Source of the DNA: Desulfobacterales bacterium
GTDB lineage: Bacteria > Desulfobacterota > Desulfobacteria > Desulfobacterales > Desulfobacteraceae
Direction of reading: 5' to 3'
Length of the DNA: 56,034 bases
Assembly (NCBI GenBank): GCA_022361535.1
Contig: JAKSAU010000267.1
Coordinates: 1 to 56,034, forward strand
This document shows, in pieces, positions 24,649-34,778 of this stretch; the first letter of the stretch is position 1, and every line of letters starts with the position of its first letter. A model generated the notes under the pieces. It was not told the origin of the DNA and did no database searches. It saw only the letters and a list, made by a program, of their open reading frames with translations. The position numbers were made by a program, and so were the translations under genes.

Positions 24649-25658
24649 TGAGTGAACCCTTGGATCATCCTGAGTCGATTTTATCCGTACAGGACTTGGT
24701 CACGACCATTGCAACAGATCAAGGACCAATTCAAGCTGCCAACCATATCTCTTTTGATCTTGAATCCGGAAAAAGTTTAGGCATTGTCGGAGAATCAGGC
24801 AGCGGAAAGAGCATCCTTGCTAAAAGCATTTTAAAACTGCTGCCCAAGAATGCACACGTGTCCCCTAATTCCAGGATTTACTTTAACGACCGGGATTTAA
24901 ATCAAATGAGTTCAAAGGCGTTGAACGCTATACGAGGGCCAAAGATTGCCATGATCTTCCAGGACCCCATGTCATCCTTGAATCCAGTGATGACAATCGG
25001 TAACCAGATTGCCGAATCATTGAGTCATCATTTGGGAATCAAAAAGAATAAGGCCCGGAACCGTTCCGTTGAATTACTGACTTCTGTGGGTATTCCAAAT
25101 CCTGAACTAAGGCTCCGTCAATATCCCCATCAGCTTTCCGGAGGCATGTGCCAGCGTGTTGCTATAACCATTGCCCTGGCCTGTAATCCACAAATTCTAA
25201 TTGCGGACGAACCGACCACGGCCCTTGATGTAACGGTTCAGGCTGAGATACTGGATCTTTTGGCCCAAAGGCAAACTAAAAAAAAGATGGCAATGATCCT
25301 TATCACCCATGATATTGGCGTGGTTGCCGGTAGAACAGATGATATTGCTGTTATGTATGCAGGCAAAATTGTTGAAAAGGCACCCGCAAAGCATTTGTTT
25401 TCCAACATGCGCATGCCGTATACCCAAGCCTTGATGCATTCTATTCCGCGGCTTGAAAGCCCGCCGCACACAACACTTAATTCTATTGAGGGCCATCCTC
25501 CAAATCTTAGTCACCTACCCAAAGGCTGCAGCTTTGCTCCGCGTTGCCATCGTGTACAAGAAAAATGCATCAACCAGGCACCGCCTTTATCCTCTGATGA
25601 AAAAAACAACGGCCATCAGTTTGCCTGTTGGTATCCGATAAACGGGGCAGCCAAATGA
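24645..25658 (+). CDS. dppD: ABC transporter ATP-binding protein (DppD-like)
   Basis: 337-aa ATPase. Walker [14 protein letters not shown] near residue 50, signature LSGGMCQRV near 165, Walker [13 protein letters not shown] near 185, and the C-terminal oligopeptide-type Fe-S-like cysteine region ([14 protein letters not shown]). Overlaps dppC and dppF by ATGA junctions, so the genes are translationally coupled. Confidence 0.92.
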   Translation: MMSEPLDHPESILSVQDLVTTIATDQGPIQAANHISFDLESGKSLGIVGESGSGKSILAKSILKLLPKNAHVSPNSRIYFNDRDLNQMSSKALNAIRGPKIAMIFQDPMSSLNPVMTIGNQIAESLSHHLGIKKNKARNRSVELLTSVGIPNPELRLRQYPHQLSGGMCQRVAITIALACNPQILIADEPTTALDVTVQAEILDLLAQRQTKKKMAMILITHDIGVVAGRTDDIAVMYAGKIVEKAPAKHLFSNMRMPYTQALMHSIPRLESPPHTTLNSIEGHPPNLSHLPKGCSFAPRCHRVQEKCINQAPPLSSDEKNNGHQFACWYPINGAAK

Positions 25659-26635
25659 TAAAAGATATACTCCAGGTTAAGAAACTATCTGTCACGTTCA
25701 AAGGCCAAGGCAAACAAAAGTTACAGGCTGTTTCTGATGTCAGTTTCAGCATCGCCAAAAGAGAGACACTAGGCTTAGTCGGTGAATCAGGATGCGGCAA
25801 ATCAAGTATTGCCAGGGCCATTATGCAGCTTCCGGCACCTACTTCAGGCCATGTCATTTTTAAAGGAGCAGATCAAATTGAAGTAGACCTAACCCAATTG
25901 ACTAAAAGACAGTTAAGACGATTTAGACCAAGGTTTCAAATGATATTTCAGGACTCTGTTTCATCACTGAATCCCCGTCGCAGAGTCATTGACACACTTA
26001 CAGCCCCCCTAAAAGTTATTGGAATAACAGACCGTGAAGAAGGAAAGCGGCGTGCCATGGATATGTTGGAGTGTGTTGGCATTGATCCTGGGAGTTGTAA
26101 TCAAATGCCGTTTCAGTTTTCCGGAGGGCAAAATCAGCGCATTCAAATTGCAAGGGCGCTGATGTCAGAGCCGGAACTTTTGATTTGTGATGAACCGGTC
26201 TCTTCCTTAGATGTCTCAATTCAGGCACAGATCATAAATCTGCTCGAAGCCTTAAGAAAAATCCACGGTCTTTCCATGCTGTTCATCTCCCATGATCTTG
26301 CCGTGATTAAGAATATCTGTGACAGGATTATGGTGATGTATCTTGGCAAACTATGCGAAGAAGCACCTTCTGAAAAATTATACAAAACTCATTATCATCC
26401 TTATACCAGGGCATTAATCAATGCCATTCCCAGGCCAGATCCTAACTTTTCACCATGTAAAAAACACCTGGTTTTAGGAGAAAAACCCTCTGTAGCAGCC
26501 CCGCCATCCGGATGCAGATTCCGGACACGCTGCCCTAATGCTGAAACCCTATGCGCTCAAAAAGAACCGGACTTTAGGGAAATAGAAGAGGGGCACAAGG
26601 TGGCATGCCACTTTCCCCTGTCAAAAAATTCTTAG
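25655..26635 (+). CDS. dppF: ABC transporter ATP-binding protein (DppF-like)
   Basis: 326-aa ATPase. Walker A GESGCGKSSIARA, signature FSGGQNQRIQIARAL, Walker B LLICDEPVSSLD, and the C-terminal CRFRTRCPNAETLC motif. The ATG at 25655 in the ATGA overlap with dppD is preferred over an upstream in-frame start at 25628. Pairs with DppD as an ATPase heterodimer. Confidence 0.92.
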   Translation: MIKDILQVKKLSVTFKGQGKQKLQAVSDVSFSIAKRETLGLVGESGCGKSSIARAIMQLPAPTSGHVIFKGADQIEVDLTQLTKRQLRRFRPRFQMIFQDSVSSLNPRRRVIDTLTAPLKVIGITDREEGKRRAMDMLECVGIDPGSCNQMPFQFSGGQNQRIQIARALMSEPELLICDEPVSSLDVSIQAQIINLLEALRKIHGLSMLFISHDLAVIKNICDRIMVMYLGKLCEEAPSEKLYKTHYHPYTRALINAIPRPDPNFSPCKKHLVLGEKPSVAAPPSGCRFRTRCPNAETLCAQKEPDFREIEEGHKVACHFPLSKNS

Positions 26636-26665
26636 TCGAGGAGATCCATTTTTTGGATAAAACAA

Positions 26666-27988
26666 ATGCAATCTATCAAAGACATATCTTTTGAAACTCT
26701 TTCAGAAAAAATCCTTGGTAAAGGCTTTCCTCCTCATTTAACTGGTGCAGTGGCCTTAACTGAACTGTCGCCTGATGCCCAAGGGTTTATCATACGCATG
26801 CTGGATCTTATGAAACGTTCACGATATTCCATAGCCCAGTTTAATCCTGTTCTTATCCGCTGGTTGTCTACCACAATCCCAAGTATTCTCCCTAATGCAT
26901 GGGGTGGACAGATACCGCCCATAACGGTTTCGGGCCGCCACAAAAAACTTGATGACTATATCGTTAAACAAAATTTTCCTTGTAATAAAGAACAGAACAT
27001 CTTTATAGATGTAGGATGTGGTTTTCCGCCTATGACAACGATTGATACGGCCCGTAGACTTCCCGAATGGCAAGTCTACGGGGTAGACCGTTCATTTGCT
27101 GATTATGTGCTATACGACAGCAAAGGGCATTACGCATGCTTTAACCAGGCCGGCAAATTTCTTTATTTCCAGACATCCATGAATTCTGATAGTAAACCCG
27201 TATACGCAGATCCCAAAGGCACAATAAATCGATTCAAAGTACTTTTTCAGGATCTTCTTCCATTGCTTCAAAACACGGTTTCCCAATCCTGTGAAACTGC
27301 TGAGAAAAATGGTGCCAAGCTCATACGAAATCATGCAATGGACTTTGAAACGGCCAACTTCAATTTCATAAAGTCCGATATGATGGATTTACCACCCATG
27401 AAAGCCCAGGTCATTAGATGCATGAATCTGTTTTTATATTTCGCCCATAACACAAGAAAAGAGTCGCTGCATCACATCAAAAACCATCTTTTACATAACG
27501 GTCTGCTTATCATAGGAACAAACGGTCTTGGTGCGCAATCCAGGTACACCGTTTATAGAAAAAAGTATGACGAATTAATTCTTCACGAATTCGCTTTCAG
27601 CCTTGATAATCTGAGCCATATTTCCCTTATACCCTGGTTCACTATTCACGAGAAAGACCCTGAAGCAATGCTGTTGGCTCAATTAGCTGGCACAATCCGT
27701 TCTAACCAGTCGTTTTGGGCTGACTTTAGTAAGGTTATGGATCAATTGCTGGAACATCACGGCCTCTGTAAACGCAAAATCGACGGATTTTTATATTTTC
27801 CAAAAACAATGATGCTGCCAAAGGAATTTCTGAAGACAAATGCAATGCTTTGGCAGGACATGAAAGAAAAAGGCTATTTAAAAGATGTCGTGGATATCCT
27901 TACAAATGCCGGATACGATGCTTGGATAAATCCGGTAAATGATATTGCGATCCGACCTCCTGGCCAAAGCATCACACAGTCTCTTTAG
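26666..27988 (+). CDS. Class I SAM-dependent methyltransferase-like protein
   Basis: 440-aa protein. SAM motif I is IDVGCGFPPMTT (about residues 112-123), followed by an acidic loop VYGVDRSFADYV and a later FIKSDMMDLPPM strand; the segment around residue 260-285 (NHLLHNGLLIIGTNGLG) is typical of the last core strands. About 110 N-terminal and 160 C-terminal residues have no family I recognise. It begins 30 bp after dppF in the same direction, so it probably belongs to the transporter operon and may modify what is imported. Function unknown. Confidence 0.65.
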   Translation: MQSIKDISFETLSEKILGKGFPPHLTGAVALTELSPDAQGFIIRMLDLMKRSRYSIAQFNPVLIRWLSTTIPSILPNAWGGQIPPITVSGRHKKLDDYIVKQNFPCNKEQNIFIDVGCGFPPMTTIDTARRLPEWQVYGVDRSFADYVLYDSKGHYACFNQAGKFLYFQTSMNSDSKPVYADPKGTINRFKVLFQDLLPLLQNTVSQSCETAEKNGAKLIRNHAMDFETANFNFIKSDMMDLPPMKAQVIRCMNLFLYFAHNTRKESLHHIKNHLLHNGLLIIGTNGLGAQSRYTVYRKKYDELILHEFAFSLDNLSHISLIPWFTIHEKDPEAMLLAQLAGTIRSNQSFWADFSKVMDQLLEHHGLCKRKIDGFLYFPKTMMLPKEFLKTNAMLWQDMKEKGYLKDVVDILTNAGYDAWINPVNDIAIRPPGQSITQSL

Positions 27989-28220
27989 CGCATCATTGCT
28001 TGTTTGAAATACCATGCCAGACACAAATTCGTTTTTGTCAGTAATTTTCCTCACCACGTTTTAACCAGGTTCATTAACTATCAAGGTTAGACTTAATCAT
28101 AGATATTCATTTCTCTGCCGGCTATAGAATTTATATTTAAATATGATATAGTTTCCGTACAGTCAGTGCTTCGAAATAAATAACACACACTCTTACAGCT
28201 TTGAATTTATTCATTGATTT

Positions 28221-31200
28221 ATGGAAAATATGAATATTTCACAATTTAGATTCATTCGCATTTTTGCAGTCTGCATTTTTGTCTTTATTTCAATGCTAAC
28301 TGATCACAGCACCGCTCAGACAAAGGATACAAAGCTTATCGTTAAAGTTGGTGTGTATGAAAACAAACCTAAAATTTTTACAGATGAAAATGGCAATGTT
28401 GCAGGATTTTGGTATGAACTCATTGAACACATAGCTAAAAAAGAAAACTGGGATGTTAGATATGTCCACGGTACTTGGAACGAGAACTTAGAAAGATTAA
28501 AGGACAACCGGATTAATATAATGCCGGATGTCGCCTACACTCAAAAAAGAGCCCAGATTTACAAGTTTTCAGCCTTTTCCGTTCTCATGAGTTGGTCTAG
28601 AGTTTATGTCAGCAAAACCAATTCACTGATACAATCAATCACTGATCTGAAAAATAAAAAAATTGCTGTCCTTGAAGGCAGTGTCAATTTTATTGGTTCA
28701 GACGGCATAAAAGAAATCGTTGATAACTTTAATATAGACTGCACCTTTATAGAGTTTGATAACTATGACAAGGCATTTAGGGCGGTTGAAGATGGTCTGG
28801 CTGATGCTTGTGTTACAAATAGAAATTATGGCGATAAAAACGATGATAAATTCAATCTAAAGAAAACAGCCATTGTTTTTCAACCTATAAGTATGAAATT
28901 TGCTTTCACTAAAGATGGGCCACAGACACAAATTCTGTCCGAAAAATTAGACTATCAACTAAAAAAACTTATAAACGACAACAACTCAATCTACTACCAA
29001 TTGCTGGAAAGATATTTTGAGTCAGAAATAGCCGAAAAAACCGTTGAGATATTTCCCAAATGGATCAAAACAACATTAAAAAGTGTTGGGTTTCTGCTCA
29101 TATTCTTATTACTTGTGATTTACATATCTAGAATACAGGTGAAAAGAAAAACCTATGAAATCGAAATAAAAAACAGGGAAATAGGTAAAAGTGAAGCGCA
29201 GTTACGGACGTTACTGGAAACCATACCTGATCTTGTTTGGTTGAAAGATCCTGACGGTAAATACATCTCTTGCAATAAAAAGTTTGAACGATTCTTTGGT
29301 GCAAAAGAAGCTGATATTATCGGGAAAACAGACTATGACTTTGTTGATACGGAATTAGCTGATTTTTTCCGGGAAAAAGACAAAGCGGCAATTGCCTCTA
29401 ATGGCCCCAATGTTAACTTGGAAGAAGTGACTTTTGCCGATGACGGCCATACAGAATTACTGGAAACTGTAAAAACACCAATGTATGACACTGACGATAA
29501 TCTAATAGGTGTTCTTGGCATTGCCCGCGACATTACCCGAATAAAGCAAAGTGAAAAAGAAATTAGACAAGAAAAAGAATTCACAGAAACAGCTTTAAAT
29601 TCACAAAGGGACACGTTTTTTCTTTTTGAACCTGCTACAGGGAAAGCGATACGCTGGAATCATGCATTCAATAAAATTACAGGATATACTGATGATGAAA
29701 TCGCCCGAATGAAAGCCCCTGAATCATATTTCAGCCCTGAAGATACAAAAAAAGCGATACCTTTTATCGAGAAGGTTAACCGAACAGGTTTTGGAACCAT
29801 AGAACTCAATCTAATCTGTAAGGACGGCAGACGAATACCTACAGAATATAATGTTTCGACAATGAATGATGATAGCGGCTTGCCAAGGTATTTTATTTCT
29901 ATCGGCCGGGATTTAACAGAGCGAAAACAACTGGAATTAAGGTTTCAACACTTGGCTGAAACCTCCTCAGACTGGATCTGGGAATTTGATGAGAATAGCA
30001 TTTTTACATATTCCAGCCCCGGGGTTACCAAGTTATTAGGCTATACTCCGGATGAAGTAATTGGAAAATCAGCGTTTGACCTGATCCCGTCTCCGGAAAA
30101 AGAAAAGGTTGCCGAAGAATTTTCAAAATCCAAAGATCTTCATGAACCGTTTACCGGTTTAGAGAATATCAACCAGCATAAAGACGGGCACCTTGTAACC
30201 ATTGATTCCAGCGGCACCCCTATTTTTGACTCCGAAGGTGAGTTTAAAGGGTACAGGGGAATTGATCGCGATATTTCAGAACGAAAACAAATGGAAGAGG
30301 AGCTTCGCCAGTCCCATAAAATGGAATCCATAGGTACTTTAGCCGGTGGGATTGCCCATGATTTCAATAATATTCTTGGTATTATTTTAGGAAATTCAGA
30401 GCTCGTTTTAAACAAATTGCCGGTTGATAATCCGTTCTACGATAAGATTCAAAAAATACGAATTGCAAGTCTGCGTGCGAAAGACGTTGTAAGGCAGTTG
30501 TTAAGCTTCAGCAGACGAACAGAGCAATCTCAAAAGCCAACAGATATCGCTTCTGTTATTAATGAATCTATCAACCTTATACGATCATCTATTCCATCCA
30601 ATATAGAAATTGATGCAAACGTTCCCACATCAATCAATACAATCCTTGCTGATTCGACCCAGATTCATCAAGTTATTATTAATTTGTGCACAAATGCATC
30701 CCATGCAATGCAAGAGGCAGGAGGTGTCCTGACAATAAGTCTTCGTACTGTTGATTTACAAAATGGAGAACAAGTTAGCGCTTCTAACAAATTCGTCGAG
30801 CTTGTCGTAAAAGACACAGGGTCAGGAATTAATCCTGCAAACCGCAATAAAATTTTTGACCCTTATTTTACAACAAAAGAGATCGGTAAAGGTACGGGAA
30901 TGGGATTGGCGGTTGTTCATGGAATCGTGAAAAGTCACAACGGACAGATTTTTGTTGACAGTGTCCGAGGAAAAGGCACCCGAGTCTCAATTTTATTTCC
31001 AGTCATTGATGCTCCCCCTCAAAAAGTCCCCCTCGCAATTGAAACAGCAAAAGAAAGAGCCGGAAATGAAACGATTTTATTTATTGATGATGAAAAACCA
31101 TTGGCCGAAGTTGCCAGAGATGTATTGACCGCTCTTAACTATAAAGTCGAAGTATGCACAAACCCTGTTAGTGCCTTGGCAGTATTTTCAAAAGATCCCG

Positions 31201-31430
31201 ATCGATTCGATATCGTTATCACAGATATGACAATGCCGAAAATGAATGGTGTTGAATTGGCCCAAAAACTGAGAGACATCCAGCCTGACGTGCCCATTAT
31301 CGTTTTTACCGGAAATCGTTCATTGATAGATGAAAAGCAAGCTAAAGAGGCGGGCGTCTCGGCAATTGCCATGAAACCGATATCAATGCACAAACTGGCA
31401 AAACTAATCAGCAGCCAATTAACAAGCTAA
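28221..31430 (+). CDS. Hybrid sensor histidine kinase with periplasmic SBP_bac_3 domain
   Basis: 1069-aa inner-membrane sensor. Signal/first helix at about residues 10-32, a periplasmic amino-acid-binding-protein-like domain (about 40-270, VGVYENKPKIFTDENGNVAGF), one transmembrane helix near 290-312, three PAS domains (about 330-445, 450-565, 575-695), a HisKA domain with phospho-acceptor His713 (GGIAHDFNNILG), an ATPase domain (TGSGINPANRNKIFDPYF, GTGMGLAVVHGIVKS) and a C-terminal receiver with Asp1002 (IVITDMTMPKM). It is likely to sense an amino-acid-like solute. No ribosome site is obvious; a second ATG at 28230 is possible. No cognate regulator gene is adjacent. Confidence 0.92.
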   Translation: MENMNISQFRFIRIFAVCIFVFISMLTDHSTAQTKDTKLIVKVGVYENKPKIFTDENGNVAGFWYELIEHIAKKENWDVRYVHGTWNENLERLKDNRINIMPDVAYTQKRAQIYKFSAFSVLMSWSRVYVSKTNSLIQSITDLKNKKIAVLEGSVNFIGSDGIKEIVDNFNIDCTFIEFDNYDKAFRAVEDGLADACVTNRNYGDKNDDKFNLKKTAIVFQPISMKFAFTKDGPQTQILSEKLDYQLKKLINDNNSIYYQLLERYFESEIAEKTVEIFPKWIKTTLKSVGFLLIFLLLVIYISRIQVKRKTYEIEIKNREIGKSEAQLRTLLETIPDLVWLKDPDGKYISCNKKFERFFGAKEADIIGKTDYDFVDTELADFFREKDKAAIASNGPNVNLEEVTFADDGHTELLETVKTPMYDTDDNLIGVLGIARDITRIKQSEKEIRQEKEFTETALNSQRDTFFLFEPATGKAIRWNHAFNKITGYTDDEIARMKAPESYFSPEDTKKAIPFIEKVNRTGFGTIELNLICKDGRRIPTEYNVSTMNDDSGLPRYFISIGRDLTERKQLELRFQHLAETSSDWIWEFDENSIFTYSSPGVTKLLGYTPDEVIGKSAFDLIPSPEKEKVAEEFSKSKDLHEPFTGLENINQHKDGHLVTIDSSGTPIFDSEGEFKGYRGIDRDISERKQMEEELRQSHKMESIGTLAGGIAHDFNNILGIILGNSELVLNKLPVDNPFYDKIQKIRIASLRAKDVVRQLLSFSRRTEQSQKPTDIASVINESINLIRSSIPSNIEIDANVPTSINTILADSTQIHQVIINLCTNASHAMQEAGGVLTISLRTVDLQNGEQVSASNKFVELVVKDTGSGINPANRNKIFDPYFTTKEIGKGTGMGLAVVHGIVKSHNGQIFVDSVRGKGTRVSILFPVIDAPPQKVPLAIETAKERAGNETILFIDDEKPLAEVARDVLTALNYKVEVCTNPVSALAVFSKDPDRFDIVITDMTMPKMNGVELAQKLRDIQPDVPIIVFTGNRSLIDEKQAKEAGVSAIAMKPISMHKLAKLISSQLTS

Positions 31431-31460
31431 ATAATGAGGGAAATGAGAAAAGCCAAGAAG

Positions 31461-31481
31461 TTGACATGGTATTATATACCA
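31461..31481. promoter_or_regulatory. TTGACA followed by TGGTAT-N3-ATACCA palindrome
   Basis: TTGACA at 31461-31466 abuts the perfect palindrome TGGTATTATATACCA (31467-31481). Operator-over-promoter geometry between the kinase gene and the chemoreceptor gene, but about 490 bp from the latter. Confidence 0.35.
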
Positions 31482-31627
31482 GGTCTTCAGATATGGAACC
31501 AAACACAAGATGTTGTGGTTTTAGAAAATTAACCCAAAACGACAGGTAATAGACGTAATGTGGAATTGGCCTTTCCTCAAAAACCAGGCAAATTTTACTT
31601 TGAAAATTTCATAAATACGATCGGTAT

Positions 31628-31653
31628 CGTTTACATATGTTCCCATGTAAACG
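31628..31653. repeat. 9-bp inverted repeat in the kinase/chemoreceptor spacer
   Basis: CGTTTACAT, 8 bp, ATGTAAACG; perfect arms. It lies in the 541-bp AT-rich spacer that holds no convincing gene. Could be an operator or an RNA hairpin. Confidence 0.3.
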
Positions 31654-31825
31654 TTCTGCATAAGATAATTAATCTAGAGTCTGGTTTACGCAAACATCTG
31701 CGGTTTGTCCGTTACCATGTTTTTGTTAACAGCAATTCCGATTTTTATATCTGAAACATTTATTCTATCAAAAAAATATTGTGCATTTCCAAGGTCATCC
31801 ATCTGTTTTAGGAGGGTACTTTTGT

Positions 31826-31864
31826 ATGGGAGATTTTAATTTGATGCCATGCCTTATCCCTTGA
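31826..31864 (+). CDS. Possible 12-residue leader peptide
   Basis: AGGAGGG at 31810-31816 is followed at good spacing by ATG and twelve codons (MGDFNLMPCLIP), then TGA, 107 bp before the chemoreceptor gene. The strong ribosome site is the only evidence. It may be a chance site or a remnant. Confidence 0.2.
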   Translation: MGDFNLMPCLIP

Positions 31865-31971
31865 CGGATTTAATCCTGAGGTGTATCTGGTTAGACCGGT
31901 ACTGCTTTTCAGTGTTCGGGTTTTGAAAAGTATACACTGTTTATTGGATCAAACCATTTAAGGAGTCGACA

Positions 31972-34074
31972 ATGAACAAAAAACTTCGGTATAAAATTCT
32001 TAAGGGAGCGCTCATCCTTGTTTTTATCGTCTGTGTTGCAATAACAGCGGTTGTATCATTGATTGTCAATCAACAGAGTAGCGATACGGCACAGCAGGCA
32101 ATTGCAAAGTCATTAACCGTCGTGCAGAATTCACTGGTTGACAGGCAAAAATTGTTTTCTGAGTCAATGTCTCAAATGGTCACGGTCAATAAAATCGGTG
32201 ATGTTGTTAAATTCCTCATAGAATACAAAGACAGTGGTTTGAATATGATGCGCCCAAGTTTTGAAAAAATTGGAAACATGATTACCAATACCGCGACCCT
32301 GGAAAACTTGTTAAGCCTTGGTATTTATTCAAATGAGGGTGAACTGATAAACTATTTTGAAGAACAGACCGCCGCTCAAATCGTAATGGGATATCGGTTT
32401 AAGTCCAAATTTTATTACCGAACCTTTGAAAAGGGGGAGGCATATGACCAGATTAAATACATTGAAGGATCTGAAGTAAAAGGGCTTAACCTGCCCGTGA
32501 ACTATGGGGGGAAAATACCGGATCAGTTGTCAGTATCCTTTGGTCGATCGGAAAAATTCTTAAAAATGAAAATAGTGGTACCGATCTATGCCAATTCTTT
32601 TAATGAGGAAACTGAAAAGGTAGAGCCGGTTCAGGTGGGCTTTACAGTGGCTGAAGAAAGACTCTCAGAGGCATTTGTTCAGCAAATGTACAGAATCACC
32701 GGTATGAAAATGAATTTAATTGTGAACGACAGGTTCAGTGCGGGTGACTTGCCCGATTATAAATCAGTGGATGTTTCTTATATTCCTCAATCCTCAGATC
32801 CAGCCTGGTCAATCGCCAACCAAACCTTTTATTTTAGTGATGTTGATATTGACCCTCAGACTTATTTTCAAGGGATTCTTCCTGTATATTCTGAAGGAAA
32901 ATTCATCGGTGGTTTAATCGTTCTGCAATCAGATGAGATTTTCCGGGCCAATACCTGGCAGATGGTTATGATGATCGGTATTGTGTCTTTGGTGTGTATG
33001 ATACTAGTGATCCCGGTTGCTTTTTTAGCTGCAGGGACATTGGTGAAACCCCTTATCAGTATCGTTGAAAAGTTAAAGGATATCGCAGAAGGAGATGGTG
33101 ATTTAACCAATCGTCTGAAAGTTAAGTCACAGGATGAAATAGGCCAGGTTGCCCAATGGTTTAACTCGTTTATCGATAAAATTCATACCCTTGTTTCCGA
33201 TGTGGTTCAATATGCAAATGAATTAAACGAATCATCAACAACCCTTGAGCAAATTTCCAAGACAATGGCAAAGGGAGCAGAACAGACTGCCGATAATTCT
33301 AATTCCGTATCAGCAGCAGTTGAAAAAATGAGTGCCAATATGACATCTGTTGCAGCTTCCATGGAAGAGGCAGCAGGCAACATGGGAGTAGTCGCCTCTT
33401 CGACAGAGGAGATGACCTACACCATTAATGAAATATCAAAAAATACAATCCAGGCAAAAGAAATTACAGAAGATGTTGTCTTAAAAACAAACCAGGCGTC
33501 CGGGCAGATTCAGGAACTTGGGAATGCAGCAGATGATATCGGTTATGTTGTCGGGGTCATCACAGACATCTCGGATCAGGTAAATTTATTGGCCTTAAAC
33601 GCCACCATTGAAGCTGCCAGAGCCGGAGACGCCGGAAAAGGGTTTGCTGTTGTTGCAAATGAAATCAAGGATCTTGCCACACAAACCGCAGCCGCTACAA
33701 ACGAAATCAAAGAGAAAATTGAAACAATGCGGGCATCCACTGGAAAAACCGTTGAACAGATAGGGGATATTTCAGAGGTTTCCAACAAAGTAAATGAAAT
33801 CGTATTGATGATAGCATCGGCTGTTGAACAGCAGTCTGCCACAACACAGAATATTTCTGAAAATATTGTCAATGTCACCCAGGGGATTGATGCAATAAAC
33901 GATAATATTGCAGAAAGCTCAACTGTTTCCACTAAGATCGCAAAGGATATCAGCCAAGTGACTCAGGCAGCCAATGAGATGACAGAAAACAGTGATCTCA
34001 TTGATGTCAGGTCAAAAGACCTGTCCGGGTTGTCTGAAAAGCTTATGCAGGTTATGAATAAATTCAAACTTTAA
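31972..34074 (+). CDS. Methyl-accepting chemotaxis protein
   Basis: 700-aa transmembrane chemoreceptor. N-terminal helix about residues 10-32, a large periplasmic Cache-like sensor region (about 35-320), a second helix about 325-350, a HAMP domain ([21 protein letters not shown]), then a cytoplasmic signalling coil whose hairpin tip is [20 protein letters not shown], the CheA/CheW contact. AAGGAG precedes the ATG. Ligand unknown. It follows the sensor kinase and ends in a strong terminator. Confidence 0.93.
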   Translation: MNKKLRYKILKGALILVFIVCVAITAVVSLIVNQQSSDTAQQAIAKSLTVVQNSLVDRQKLFSESMSQMVTVNKIGDVVKFLIEYKDSGLNMMRPSFEKIGNMITNTATLENLLSLGIYSNEGELINYFEEQTAAQIVMGYRFKSKFYYRTFEKGEAYDQIKYIEGSEVKGLNLPVNYGGKIPDQLSVSFGRSEKFLKMKIVVPIYANSFNEETEKVEPVQVGFTVAEERLSEAFVQQMYRITGMKMNLIVNDRFSAGDLPDYKSVDVSYIPQSSDPAWSIANQTFYFSDVDIDPQTYFQGILPVYSEGKFIGGLIVLQSDEIFRANTWQMVMMIGIVSLVCMILVIPVAFLAAGTLVKPLISIVEKLKDIAEGDGDLTNRLKVKSQDEIGQVAQWFNSFIDKIHTLVSDVVQYANELNESSTTLEQISKTMAKGAEQTADNSNSVSAAVEKMSANMTSVAASMEEAAGNMGVVASSTEEMTYTINEISKNTIQAKEITEDVVLKTNQASGQIQELGNAADDIGYVVGVITDISDQVNLLALNATIEAARAGDAGKGFAVVANEIKDLATQTAAATNEIKEKIETMRASTGKTVEQIGDISEVSNKVNEIVLMIASAVEQQSATTQNISENIVNVTQGIDAINDNIAESSTVSTKIAKDISQVTQAANEMTENSDLIDVRSKDLSGLSEKLMQVMNKFKL

Positions 34075-34091
34075 TTTATTAAAATAAGCAA

Positions 34092-34132
34092 AAAAATCCC
34101 GGTCCTGGTTACAATCCAGGATCGGGATTTTT
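34092..34132 (+). terminator. Rho-independent terminator after the chemoreceptor gene
   Basis: AAAATCCCG/CGGGATTTT outer stem and CCTGG/CCAGG inner stem around TTACAAT, ending in a T-run, 18 bp after the stop codon. Confidence 0.85.
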
Positions 34133-34778
34133 ATCCACTTCCAGGTAAGCTCATATTCCTTCTCCTTTTATGGTGATTAATCTAACAAAATGATTAAAAC
34201 CCGGTTATCAATTACTATACGAGAGGTAAGCGTATATCCTTAAAATTTGAATGATATCCAACCAATTTGAAGACAGATTGGATAAAATCTGAAAATAAAG
34301 TGAATCGGAGATAGTCATTCCCTGTCCAAAAATGCAATAGGAAAGATTATACACCGTTTAGTTTATCATTACGGGAGTCAAGGATTCTTGCATTAACCTG
34401 GATCATCAAAATATTCATGCATTCAAATGCATATTCTTCGGCCCTGAATAAGTAAACCCAAGGTGTTGAATATGGTATAAAAACTCAGTATCGAAGCTCT
34501 AATTCTAACAGTACATTTTGTGGTTAAGTTGAGTCAGAATTCTGACTCCGTCTGCCAGGTTAAATCAAAAATTTTACATATAAACTATTCCTTAACCAAT
34601 AGTTTGTTTTAGCGACAATATTACTTCAGAAACTAAAATCTCATAGCAACTGTCTTAGCGATACTTACCGTAACTTTTTCCTACAGTTTTTCACATTTTT
34701 TTCACTTTTTTTCTACAGCTTGTTCACGTTCTGACCTGTATGCTCTCTGCCAATATTTATAACCTAAGGGGAGACATA
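34133..34778. other. AT-rich 650-bp intergenic region
   Basis: No gene is visible on either strand. It contains an 18-bp perfect palindrome (listed separately) and a T-rich stretch just before the outer-membrane protein gene. The promoter of that gene must lie here, but no clear -35/-10 pair was found. Confidence 0.4.
34531..34548. promoter_or_regulatory. 18-bp perfect palindrome
   Basis: GAGTCAGAATTCTGACTC is a gapless palindrome about 230 bp upstream of the outer-membrane protein gene. Candidate operator; no regulator can be named. Confidence 0.4.

Noticed and set aside
31560..31754. 64-codon reading frame with GTG start between kinase and chemoreceptor genes
   Set aside because: No ribosome site, no recognisable family, AT-rich spacer composition; likely chance.
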